Positions 1 to 6,083 of a stretch of DNA of 8,063 nt are shown one piece after another. Below the pieces are notes generated by a model. The model saw only the letters and a program-made list of their open reading frames with translations, was not told where the DNA came from and did not search any database. How positions within the stretch are numbered: position 1 is the first letter of the stretch; each line of letters opens with the position of its first letter. The position numbers and the translations under genes are program-made. Origin of the DNA: Phormidesmis priestleyi (lineage in GTDB: Bacteria; Cyanobacteriota; Cyanobacteriia; Phormidesmidales; Phormidesmidaceae); assembly GCA_003242115.1 (NCBI GenBank), contig QBMP01000133.1, forward strand, positions 1,040-9,102, written 5' to 3'.

Positions 1-3
1 GCC

Positions 4-849
4 ATGACAGATGCCGCCATTAGATTTACCGAACTTTCGCAAGCGCCCTTGCCAGACCACACACAGCTCCCTGACTCTGATGGGACGTTTGTGAAAAATT
101 TTCAAGAGCATCCGCAGAGCATGTTACTGACTGACTGTATTGAGCCCGTGCTCCAGCAGCTTCACCCGGATGGCAACTACGCCATCGGTCAAGATTGCGG
201 CATTTATTGGCGGCAAACGGAGCCGCCCGAAAAAGGGGCAGAAGCGCCTGATTGGTTTTATGTGCCGGATGTGCCGCCCTTATTAAATGGGCAAATTCGG
301 CGCTCTTATGTGATGTGGAAAGAGCTGTTTGCCCCGCTGATTGCGCTGGAGTTTGCCAGTGGCGATGGCCGAGAAGAGCGCGATCGCACTCCCTTGCTCC
401 GCATCAATGAAGGCGAAGTGACTAAACCCGGAAAGTTTTGGGTGTACGAACGCATTATCCGCATCCCTTACTACGCCATTTATGTGATTAGCACCTCGAC
501 GCTAGAGGTATACCACTTAGATGATCGCAGCTATCGCCAGCTAGAACCTAATCCCCAAGGCCGCTATCCGATTGGGCCGCTAAACGTCGAGCTAGGTGTG
601 TGGCAAGGCAGATATTTAGAGCAAGAGCAGTTTTGGCTGCGCTGGTGGGATAGTAGCGGGCAGCTATTGCCCACGGGCCGAGAAGCAGAAGCGGTGGCTA
701 ATGAAGCGGCAGCAGAGGCTAATGAAGCAGCAGCAGAAGCTAATGAAGCGGCGGCAGAAGCTAATGAACGGGCTCAAATAGAGCAGCAGCGGGCAAATAG
801 ATTAGCAGAAAGATTGCGATCGCTCGGCATCAATCCAGATGATTTGTGA
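4..849 (+). CDS. Uma2 (DUF820) family putative endonuclease with heptad-repeat tail
   Basis: The 281-residue protein matches the Uma2/DUF820 family, which has a PD-(D/E)XK nuclease-like fold and is greatly expanded in cyanobacteria; its cellular role is largely unknown. Likely active-site elements are the acidic pair D83/D89 in PDWFYVPD, E116 in IALEFASGDG, and the helix KFWVYE (144-149) followed by the strand YYAIYVIS (156-163). The fold appears to end near residue 215. The tail then carries three exact NEAAAEA heptads (233-253), followed by a Q/R-rich stretch (256-272) that is probably helical or coiled-coil. The ATG lies three bases into the window, so its ribosome site cannot be seen and a longer form cannot be excluded. 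The next gene follows after 54 nt on the same strand. Family assignment is firm; nuclease activity and target are inferred. Confidence 0.85.
   Translation: MTDAAIRFTELSQAPLPDHTQLPDSDGTFVKNFQEHPQSMLLTDCIEPVLQQLHPDGNYAIGQDCGIYWRQTEPPEKGAEAPDWFYVPDVPPLLNGQIRRSYVMWKELFAPLIALEFASGDGREERDRTPLLRINEGEVTKPGKFWVYERIIRIPYYAIYVISTSTLEVYHLDDRSYRQLEPNPQGRYPIGPLNVELGVWQGRYLEQEQFWLRWWDSSGQLLPTGREAEAVANEAAAEANEAAAEANEAAAEANERAQIEQQRANRLAERLRSLGINPDDL
700..762 (+). repeat. Three tandem 21-bp units coding NEAAAEA heptads
   Basis: Units at 700-720, 721-741 and 742-762 differ only at a few positions (for example gcggca, gcagca and gcggcg within the alanine codons). A partial unit starts at 763 (AATGAACGGGCT), and a degenerate one precedes at about 682-699. 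The period is exactly one coiled-coil heptad, so gain or loss of a unit keeps both the reading frame and the helix register of the Uma2-like protein. Confidence 0.95.
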
Positions 850-903
850 TCCCTTACAGGCCGTTTGCTTTCCAGTGCCTGATAACATTGCAAAAAAATC
901 GCG

Positions 904-2175
904 ATGGTGCAAAACATAAAAACCACTTATTGGCGTTCATGGTTGCAATGGTTAAGCGCGCTTACCCTTAGCTTAGTCATCTGTTTGGCTTTATTCAGCA
1001 GCTTCAGCAACCGCTCAAATCAGCCACCCGCTGAGATCGGCTGGAGAAATCTAGCGCCTACCGAAATTCGTGGCGTCTGGATTACCAACGTCGCTAGCGG
1101 CATTTTATTTACACCTTGGGGCATTCCTAGAGCAATTCATCAGCTTGCTGAGATGCATTTCAATACGCTGTACCCCGTCGTTTGGAACCGGGGCGAAACC
1201 TTTTATTACAGCCAAGCGCTCAAACAAATCACTGGCCAAACCATCAATCCGCTGCTAGCGCTTACCCATCCCAGCGAAGATCCGCTCAGCGAGATGGTGC
1301 GAGTTGGCCATCATCAGCATCTACGAGTGCTGCCGTGGTTTGAATATGGTTTTATGGTGCCGCTCACTTCACCTCTGGCCAAGCAGCATCCCAACTGGCT
1401 GACCACCCGGCAAAACGGCTCTGTGCGGCTCTCAGAAGGCACTTTTGAGGGCAATGAACCCGCTAAGGGGCTATTGTCTCGGCTCTTAAAAGGTGACGCC
1501 CCCGCTGAGCTAGGCTGGCTCAATCCCCTTCACCCTAGCGTTCAAGGACTGCTATTAGGGCTGATTGAAGAAGTCGTGGAGCGCTACGATGTCGATGGCA
1601 TTCAGCTTGACGATCACTTTAGCTGGCCGGTAGAGTTTGGCTACGACGACTATACGCGATCGCTCTATGAGGCGGAGCATCAGGGTCAATCGCCGCCCAA
1701 TAATCCAGCTGATCCAAATTGGATTGGCTGGCGGGCAGGCAAGCTGACGCAGTTTATGAACGTGATTCATGCGCGGGTAAAGGCGAAGTGCGCTAGCTGC
1801 ATCGTGTCTTTATCGCCAAATCCGGCTAAGTTTGCCTATCGCTTTTATCTGCAAGACTGGCTGAGGTGGGTGAAGCAAAGCTGGGTAGATGAACTGGTGG
1901 TGCAAATTTACCGAGATGAGATGTTTAAGTTTGAAGGTGAGCTGCGCAAGGGGCCGCTGCGCGAGGCGATGGAGCGGATTCCGGTGAGCATTGGCATTTT
2001 GACTGGCACTTGGCGACGCCCGGTGCCGTTTGCGCAAATTCGTGAGCAGGTAGAGAGTAGCCGCGATCGCCGATTTTCTGGCGTTTCATTTTTTTATTGG
2101 GATACGCTCTGGAGCTACTTCACCCCCGAATCACCCAAACAGCGCCGCCGCAATTTTCGTGAGCTGCTGCCCTAA
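904..2175 (+). CDS. Glycoside hydrolase-like GHL10/DUF187 protein, DigH (YddW)-like, membrane-anchored
   Basis: The 423-residue protein starts with a basic end and one hydrophobic segment (about 13-33) that looks like an uncleaved signal anchor or signal peptide. The rest would therefore lie in the periplasm. The catalytic domain begins at EIRGVWITN (54-62), a hallmark of GHL10/DUF187, and continues through VLPWFEYGF (142-150), LNPLHPSVQ (206-214) and DGIQLDDHF (231-239), whose acidic residues probably belong to the active site. The end near SFFYWDTLW (395-403) fits the last strands of a TIM barrel. E. coli DigH (formerly YddW) of this family cleaves denuded peptidoglycan glycan strands, so a wall-glycan role is inferred here. 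No clear Shine-Dalgarno precedes the ATG. A gap of 35 nt to the next gene suggests possible co-transcription. Confidence 0.85.
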   Translation: MVQNIKTTYWRSWLQWLSALTLSLVICLALFSSFSNRSNQPPAEIGWRNLAPTEIRGVWITNVASGILFTPWGIPRAIHQLAEMHFNTLYPVVWNRGETFYYSQALKQITGQTINPLLALTHPSEDPLSEMVRVGHHQHLRVLPWFEYGFMVPLTSPLAKQHPNWLTTRQNGSVRLSEGTFEGNEPAKGLLSRLLKGDAPAELGWLNPLHPSVQGLLLGLIEEVVERYDVDGIQLDDHFSWPVEFGYDDYTRSLYEAEHQGQSPPNNPADPNWIGWRAGKLTQFMNVIHARVKAKCASCIVSLSPNPAKFAYRFYLQDWLRWVKQSWVDELVVQIYRDEMFKFEGELRKGPLREAMERIPVSIGILTGTWRRPVPFAQIREQVESSRDRRFSGVSFFYWDTLWSYFTPESPKQRRRNFRELLP

Positions 2176-2210
2176 CGCGGCTCTAAGCTTAAGTTAATCT
2201 TGAATTCAAC

Positions 2211-2954
2211 ATGGCCTTTTCTGATTTTTCTGAGCCCTTAATGGATCAGCTCACTCACCGCCTGAGACAGCTAGCGCAACGGTGGGATCTTAAGCATGCC
2301 ACGCTGATCGAGGCGCTGAAGCTATGGTGCACCTGGAGCGGGCTGACTTGGCTGGCTTTTGGGGTGAGCTTGTTATTTATTGAAGTTGGCGAGAGAAGGG
2401 AGCTATCCGTTGTGGATGGGCTGATCGGCGGGGCGCTGGTTGGCCTAGCGCAGTGGCTGGCGCTGAAATCGCACATCCGCAATGCCCACCAGTGGATTTT
2501 GGTCAGCGCCTTGAGTTGGGGCGCTCTGGCGCTTTTTCAGCTAGGGGCCATTGGCTGGATGGCTCCAGAAACGCCCATCCTTTGGATTAGAGCCGTAATG
2601 GGGCTATTTTATGGCGCTTATGTGGGAGCAGGCTTAGGTGCTGGTCAGTGGTGGGTGATTAAAAAACAGGTAGATCAGGCTTGGCGATGGATTCCTTTAA
2701 TGTCAGGAATTTGGGCAATTGCGATCACGATCGGTTGGACAATCGGCGGCGAACTGCGAATCGTCAGTCATTTATTTGTCAGTGAGGTGGTGGGTTTGGG
2801 CTTGGCTTGGGGGGCGATCGCCACACTTTCTGGCCTTGCAATCGTCAAGATGCTCTATCAATCAAACCGTCAAATCAGCGATGAAACCAGCGATGATAGG
2901 CGTACATTAGCCGCCGCCAAATCAAACTTATCAGGATCAAAATCACCGTATTGA
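2211..2954 (+). CDS. Six-helix membrane protein with internal GxxxGxxQW duplication
   Basis: The 247-residue protein has about six hydrophobic segments (roughly 38-58, 68-87, 95-115, 124-147, 160-180, 188-213), so it is an integral inner-membrane protein. Two halves share a motif. ALVGLAQWLALK (75-86) is followed by WI at 95-96 and W103. AGLGAGQWWVIKK (140-152) is followed by WI at 160-161 and W168. I know such QW-repeat membrane proteins from cyanobacteria as uncharacterised proteins, and no function can be assigned. No good ribosome site precedes the ATG at 2211, and M11 (2241) is an equally possible start. The last 28 residues, polar and low in complexity, lie inside an 85-bp tail-to-tail overlap with the minus-strand gene and probably arose by read-through past an earlier stop. 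Confidence 0.75.
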   Translation: MAFSDFSEPLMDQLTHRLRQLAQRWDLKHATLIEALKLWCTWSGLTWLAFGVSLLFIEVGERRELSVVDGLIGGALVGLAQWLALKSHIRNAHQWILVSALSWGALALFQLGAIGWMAPETPILWIRAVMGLFYGAYVGAGLGAGQWWVIKKQVDQAWRWIPLMSGIWAIAITIGWTIGGELRIVSHLFVSEVVGLGLAWGAIATLSGLAIVKMLYQSNRQISDETSDDRRTLAAAKSNLSGSKSPY

Positions 2955-3484
2955 GCAATTAAGTCTAAATAATCAGGATCGTCAGAATCTTCTAGCTTTG
3001 CCAGCCATTCATCATAGCCCCATACGCCACCAGAGCCCTCCGGGGGGCAAGCCATAGCGCCATCAATACAAATAGGACACGCGGATCGCTTATCGGCTGG
3101 GGTGATATCTAAAGCTTCTGCGGGCAAAGCTTCTGCGGGCAAAGCTTCTGCGGGCAAAGCTTCTTCAGCTTCTAAAGTCAGACGGTGCAGCCAGCCACAC
3201 CGCAAATCGTAGGTGTAATACAGCGCGGCTGCTTGATCTGCTATAAGCGCTTCTGATAGCAGCAGTTGAGGGTCGCAAGGGGGTTGGCCAATGCCTAGCC
3301 GAAAGAGATAGCTGTGCTGATTTTCCCAGCCCATTGCGCCTTGCACGATGCGGTGAAGTGTCGCTAGCGTAATCTGAGCAGGCACAATGACTTGCCGCCA
3401 AACCTCTGGGGCGCTATCGACTAGCGTAATTTTTAGCGAGTAAGTCGCAACTGGGCAGGCTATAGGGGATGGCATTAATGACAT
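2870..3484 (-). CDS. Plasmid pRiA4b ORF-3-like family protein
   Basis: The 204-residue soluble protein fits the pRiA4b ORF-3-like family (PF07929), named after an Agrobacterium plasmid gene and of unknown biochemical function. Typical signatures are YSLKITL (15-21), PEVWRQVIVP (26-35), LHRIVQGAMGW (43-53), HSYLFRLG (57-64), YYTYD (89-93) and the C-terminal CPPEGSGGVWGYDEW (146-160) with FDPDKFDL (182-189). The usual YDxGDxWxH stretch reads YDLRCGWLH here, so the G-D pair is lost. The loop after it is enlarged by three PAEAL repeats (111-125). The ATG at 3484 lies 21 nt after the LCP gene's stop on the same strand, so the two may be co-transcribed. A second ATG at 3475 is also possible. The 3' end overlaps the opposing membrane gene by 85 bp. 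Confidence 0.85.
   Translation of the reverse strand: MSLMPSPIACPVATYSLKITLVDSAPEVWRQVIVPAQITLATLHRIVQGAMGWENQHSYLFRLGIGQPPCDPQLLLSEALIADQAAALYYTYDLRCGWLHRLTLEAEEALPAEALPAEALPAEALDITPADKRSACPICIDGAMACPPEGSGGVWGYDEWLAKLEDSDDPDYLDLIAQYGDFDPDKFDLAAANVRLSSLVSSLI
3111..3164 (-). repeat. 15-bp tandem repeat coding PAEAL pentapeptides
   Basis: Three identical units of AAAGCTTCTGCGGGC (plus-strand reading) occupy 3111-3125, 3126-3140 and 3141-3155. A partial fourth unit (AAAGCTTCT) runs to 3164. On the coding minus strand they specify PAEAL repeated three times in a loop of the pRiA4b-like protein. Identity at every base points to recent slippage expansion. Confidence 0.95.
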
Positions 3485-3505
3485 AATTGAGGTTGTGCTG
3501 AGGGC

Positions 3506-5083
3506 TTACAGTGCCGCACCATGCTGGTCGAGCCAGTCTTGCCCTAATTGAATGGTAATGTCCGAGTTTAAATCACCCGTGCTTTCTACTCTGACTTTAC
3601 CAATTCCCATAAATTCTTGAATAGCGTTTGCGCTTGTGATATCGCCGCGCTGCGCAATGATACGAGTTTCATCTAACGATTGGTTCAAAATAGGATCTAC
3701 CGCAACATTGAAATAGCCGCTGTCATAGAGCGAATTTGTCAGAGACTGCAAGGCCACACTATCGCTAGTGCTGTCTTGAATGACCACTCGAAGGGCGGAG
3801 CGATCGCTCTGATCTGACACGTTATGGGTATTAGCTAGACCAAAATATTCCTCAGAAAGCACATCGATTTTTTCATAATTAGGGAGCCAATAGCTCAGCT
3901 CATAATCTTCGTAGCTGCTAAAGTCACCCGGCAGCATCAGCATCTGCATATCTGAGCGGGCAGTTTGAGCGCCGTAGCTCACTAGCGCCAACAGCTCTTC
4001 TACCGCAAGGTTAGTATCTACATGAGACTGAATGACCGACAGAATTTTGGGTAGCCGCGCAATTGTCGTTGGGTTTAGGCACTGCTCGACCAAAGCCCGC
4101 ATCAGCATTTGCTGGCGCTGCACCCGACCAATATCGCCTTTGTCGTCATAGCGAAAGCGCAAGAACTGCATGGCCTTAGAGCCATTGAGCCGCTGCTTAC
4201 CGGCCTTAAGATTGATGTAAAGGTGCTGAGAGTCGTCTTGATACTTCATATCTTTCGGCACCGTCACTTCGACGCCACCGAGCGCATCAATCAGCTTTTC
4301 GACCCCCTGCACGTTAATCCGCATGTAGCGATCAACCGCCACTCCACCCATTAGCTCACTGACTGATTGAGCCGTTAAAGCGGGCCCGCCGTCGCGGTTG
4401 GCCTCATTGATTTTGGTCGGTGTGCCGTTGACATTTGTGCGCGTGTCACGCGGAATCGACATCACCGTAATTCGCTGAGTACGCGGATCAACTCGCAGCA
4501 TCAGCATCGTGTCAGAAAGGCCATCAAAAGAATCGACTAGCGAGTCATAGCCATCTCTATTTAGTCCCTCGTAGTCTTCGACATCTGATTTAATCACCTT
4601 GATGCCCATCAGCAAAACGTTCACAGGCCGAGTTAGGCGCGGCAGCCGCAGACTGTTAGCGGTCGCAATCGGATCGCCCTGGCTGAACACAGCGGCTTCA
4701 GAAGGCGAAAGGGTGCTTTGCAGCAGCGGTGCACTCCCCAAGGACATGGCCAGAAAAGCCCCCCCTACCGCCGATACGCTGGCCACACCAGCAAGCAAAA
4801 CGCTAACACCAATCCATTTGGGCATTTTTCGCATAGTCTGAGGCGGCATAATCTGAGTGGGCAAGGGCTTAGCAGGCATTGTCTTCCTAGATACCGCTTT
4901 GCCAGATACTGCTTTAGAAGATGTAGCAGAAAAGGGAGGCTTTTGCAGCTTTTTTTGCGGGTTATCGAGATAGTTGGCTCGGTGGCTAGCTTGGGAGTTA
5001 GCTTGGGAGTTAGCGGGGACTCGGTTCACAGGCGACGCAGGTAGTTTTAGGTGGGTTAGGCCAAGAAGGCTAAGAAAGGCCAA
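3506..5083 (-). CDS. LytR-CpsA-Psr (LCP) family cell-envelope transferase with LytR_C domain
   Basis: LCP proteins move glycopolymers from a polyprenyl-pyrophosphate carrier onto the cell wall. From the TTG at 5083 this one has 525 residues: a polar, repeat-containing N-terminus (20-87), one membrane helix (about 89-115), an LCP domain (about 153-335) and a C-terminal LytR_C-like domain (about 429-515, starting LRVVIQDSTSD). LCP signatures include LLMGI (157-161), SDTMLMLRVDP (190-200), SIPRDTR (209-215), KINEANRDGG (224-233) and the basic cluster RFRYDDKGDIGRVQRQQ (309-325). The last contains the arginines and aspartate that bind pyrophosphate in characterised members, so the protein looks catalytically intact. 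The start is uncertain: TTG has no ribosome site, whereas the ATG at 4879 (residue 69) follows AGGA at normal spacing and would give 457 residues with a short cytoplasmic tail. Confidence 0.92.
   Translation of the reverse strand: MAFLSLLGLTHLKLPASPVNRVPANSQANSQASHRANYLDNPQKKLQKPPFSATSSKAVSGKAVSRKTMPAKPLPTQIMPPQTMRKMPKWIGVSVLLAGVASVSAVGGAFLAMSLGSAPLLQSTLSPSEAAVFSQGDPIATANSLRLPRLTRPVNVLLMGIKVIKSDVEDYEGLNRDGYDSLVDSFDGLSDTMLMLRVDPRTQRITVMSIPRDTRTNVNGTPTKINEANRDGGPALTAQSVSELMGGVAVDRYMRINVQGVEKLIDALGGVEVTVPKDMKYQDDSQHLYINLKAGKQRLNGSKAMQFLRFRYDDKGDIGRVQRQQMLMRALVEQCLNPTTIARLPKILSVIQSHVDTNLAVEELLALVSYGAQTARSDMQMLMLPGDFSSYEDYELSYWLPNYEKIDVLSEEYFGLANTHNVSDQSDRSALRVVIQDSTSDSVALQSLTNSLYDSGYFNVAVDPILNQSLDETRIIAQRGDITSANAIQEFMGIGKVRVESTGDLNSDITIQLGQDWLDQHGAAL
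4885..4888 (-). promoter_or_regulatory. Shine-Dalgarno AGGA supporting an internal ATG start of the LCP gene
   Basis: On the minus strand the sequence reads CTAGGAAGACA directly before the ATG at 4879. This places AGGA five bases upstream, a normal distance. The TTG at 5083 and a GTG at 5029 have nothing comparable. This favours translation from 4879, although the region between 4880 and 5083 is open and has coding-like codon use. Confidence 0.5.
4987..5010 (-). repeat. Two 12-bp units coding NSQA in the LCP N-terminus
   Basis: TAGCTTGGGAGT occurs at 4987-4998 and again at 4999-5010, followed by TAG of a third unit. On the coding strand this gives ANSQANSQA. The repeat lies in the disputed N-terminal extension of the LCP protein. 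Its length, a multiple of three, mildly supports translation of the extension. Confidence 0.85.
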
Positions 5084-5208
5084 GGTAGATTAATACATTG
5101 AGGGCGCGAAATAACCCGTGAAAAAACTGATCGGTTTGATTTTATCAACTGTTTTTGTTTTATCAGAGGTTGAATAGACAATTTGCTCAGCGGTTGCTCA
5201 GCGGTTGC
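5084..5208 (-). promoter_or_regulatory. AT-rich spacer upstream of the LCP gene, possible promoter/operator region
   Basis: This 125-nt spacer separates two minus-strand genes. It holds a near-palindrome AAACTGATCGGTTT (5124-5137), a perfect 5-bp inverted repeat TTGAT-TTT-ATCAA (5136-5148), and two copies of TTTTATCA (5140-5147 and 5158-5165) offset by 18 bp. A minus-strand TATTAAT lies at about 5088-5094 and could be a -10 element, but no matching -35 is evident. I see regulatory-looking symmetry, not a recognised operator. Confidence 0.25.
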
Positions 5209-5217
5209 TCAGCGGTT
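5185..5217. repeat. Three perfect 11-bp tandem units at the end of the small membrane gene
   Basis: GCTCAGCGGTT is repeated without change at 5185-5195, 5196-5206 and 5207-5217. The stop codon of the minus-strand gene (TGA at 5209-5211) and its last two codons (Asn-Arg) lie in the third unit. The other two units lie just after the gene. The unit length is not a multiple of three, so the array would shift frame if it expanded inside coding sequence. Confidence 0.95.
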
Positions 5218-5697
5218 GGGCAATCGGCGGCTAAGCTGACTAACGCCCGGTAGTCGAATGGATTTGTCTTTGGCAATGCGAAACATTAAAACTAAGCTCA
5301 CAATAAAGTAGCCTGAACCCACAAAGCTGCTGGCCATCAAAAAGCGCAAATTGGCGAGTTGAGAGGCTTGGGTGCTGGCTCCGGCTCCAAGAAGCGCTAG
5401 AGCACTCACACAGCCCACCCCCATCACCACCGACAGCCGACTAGCCGCGCGCACCTGACTATTTTCTAAGGCTTTGGCTGCAAATTCAGATACACCGTCA
5501 GCGTCGCCTTTTCCGGATGCAGCAGCTACGGGATCTCTATGCCTGCTAGATCCATATCCGCCCGATCCAGTTTCGCTAGATCCGTAGAGCGTCCACAGCG
5601 ATGGAATTACGCCCAAAATCGGCACTAAATGCAGGTAGATCCGTATCTTTAAAGCAGGTGATCGAGCCATAAACTGATCTTTAAAGTGCAGTCGCAC
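5209..5697 (-). CDS. Small three-helix membrane protein, uncharacterised
   Basis: The 162-residue product has three predicted membrane segments: about 20-38 (IYLHLVPILGVIPSLWTLYG), 88-107 and 118-140. A long polar linker (39-82), rich in Gly, Ser and Asp, joins the first two and includes two YGSS motifs ten residues apart. The C-terminus is basic (KDKSIRLPG to RRLPNR). The outline resembles small uncharacterised cyanobacterial membrane proteins that begin with a KIRIY-like segment, but I cannot assign a family or function. The GTG at 5697 has GAGG only three bases upstream, which is tight. The ATG at 5670 (residue 10), just before the conserved-looking part, is a reasonable alternative without an obvious ribosome site. 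The LCP gene follows on the same strand after 125 nt, so a functional link is possible but unproven. Confidence 0.65.
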   Translation of the reverse strand: MRLHFKDQFMARSPALKIRIYLHLVPILGVIPSLWTLYGSSETGSGGYGSSRHRDPVAAASGKGDADGVSEFAAKALENSQVRAASRLSVVMGVGCVSALALLGAGASTQASQLANLRFLMASSFVGSGYFIVSLVLMFRIAKDKSIRLPGVSQLSRRLPNR

Positions 5698-5734
5698 TTT
5701 CCTCTAATAACCAGCCTCCTCAATAGCACTTCAT

Positions 5735-5756
5735 GGACGTATAAAGGACGTATCAA
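5735..5756. repeat. Two 11-bp direct repeats between divergent genes
   Basis: GGACGTATAAA (5735-5745) is followed directly by GGACGTATCAA (5746-5756), a single mismatch. The repeat lies in the 80-nt spacer between the minus-strand small membrane gene and the plus-strand MscS remnant. One-turn spacing suits a regulator binding one face of DNA. On the minus strand the end of the pair reads TTGATA, a possible -35 element, but I see no -10 at proper distance. Confidence 0.7.
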
Positions 5757-5777
5757 AAAATGTCATTATTTTAGGAG

Positions 5778-6083
5778 ATGCCATCAGGAAGCCCAAAAGC
5801 GCAAGCAAAACTAACAAGACACCGATCTTTTTTACGCGTACTCACAGAACCTACCCCTGTCGTCGGGCTGCTAACGATGGCCGACAGCAGCCTCAACTTC
5901 GCAGTGCGCCCTTGGTGTGAAACGCAGCACTACCTGCGCTTGCAAATGACCCTTCAAGAAAATATCAAAAAACGCCTAGATCAAGAAGGCATCAGCATTC
6001 CGTTTCCACAGCGCGATGTGCATTTATTCACAGCCAAGGGTACGTCCATAGGCGAGATCTTGCCTGTGAACATCAGCTCGTAA
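5778..6083 (+). pseudogene. Orphan C-terminal domain of an MscS-type mechanosensitive channel
   Basis: The 101-residue frame matches only the last third of small-conductance mechanosensitive channels (MscS, usually about 280 residues). Recognisable pieces are VLTEPTPVVGLLTMADSS (21-38), NFAVRPWC (40-47) and EGISIPFPQRDVHLF (70-84), all typical of the cytoplasmic vestibule and C-terminal alpha/beta domain. The membrane helices, including the pore-lining TM3, and the beta domain are absent. A stop (TAG, 5772-5774) lies two codons before the ATG, and I find no MscS-like sequence in the other plus-strand frames near 5700-5800. AGGAG touches the ATG with no spacing, so translation would be poor. 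The conserved part has no internal stop, so the loss may be recent, or the domain may be retained. I favour a remnant left by a deletion. Confidence 0.75.

Noticed and set aside
857..881. CAGGC...GCCTG inverted repeat between the first two genes as a terminator
   Set aside because: The stem is only 5 bp with a 15-nt loop and no T-run directly after it, which is too weak for a rho-independent terminator.
1070..2037. Alternative frames inside the DigH-like gene
   Set aside because: They overlap a gene with clear family motifs in the main frame, and their products look like out-of-frame translation.
3111..3164. Short direct repeats as a CRISPR array
   Set aside because: The units are 15 bp and contiguous with no spacers, and they code a PAEAL repeat inside a gene.
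4109..5044. Plus-strand open frames opposite the LCP gene
   Set aside because: They lie antisense to conserved LCP motifs or to the N-terminal repeat region, have no ribosome sites and show no recognisable domain.
5735..6083. Insertion sequence or att site as the cause of the truncated MscS gene
   Set aside because: No transposase sequence, terminal inverted repeats or tRNA end is visible. The 11-bp direct repeat is tandem and not a target duplication flanking an insert.
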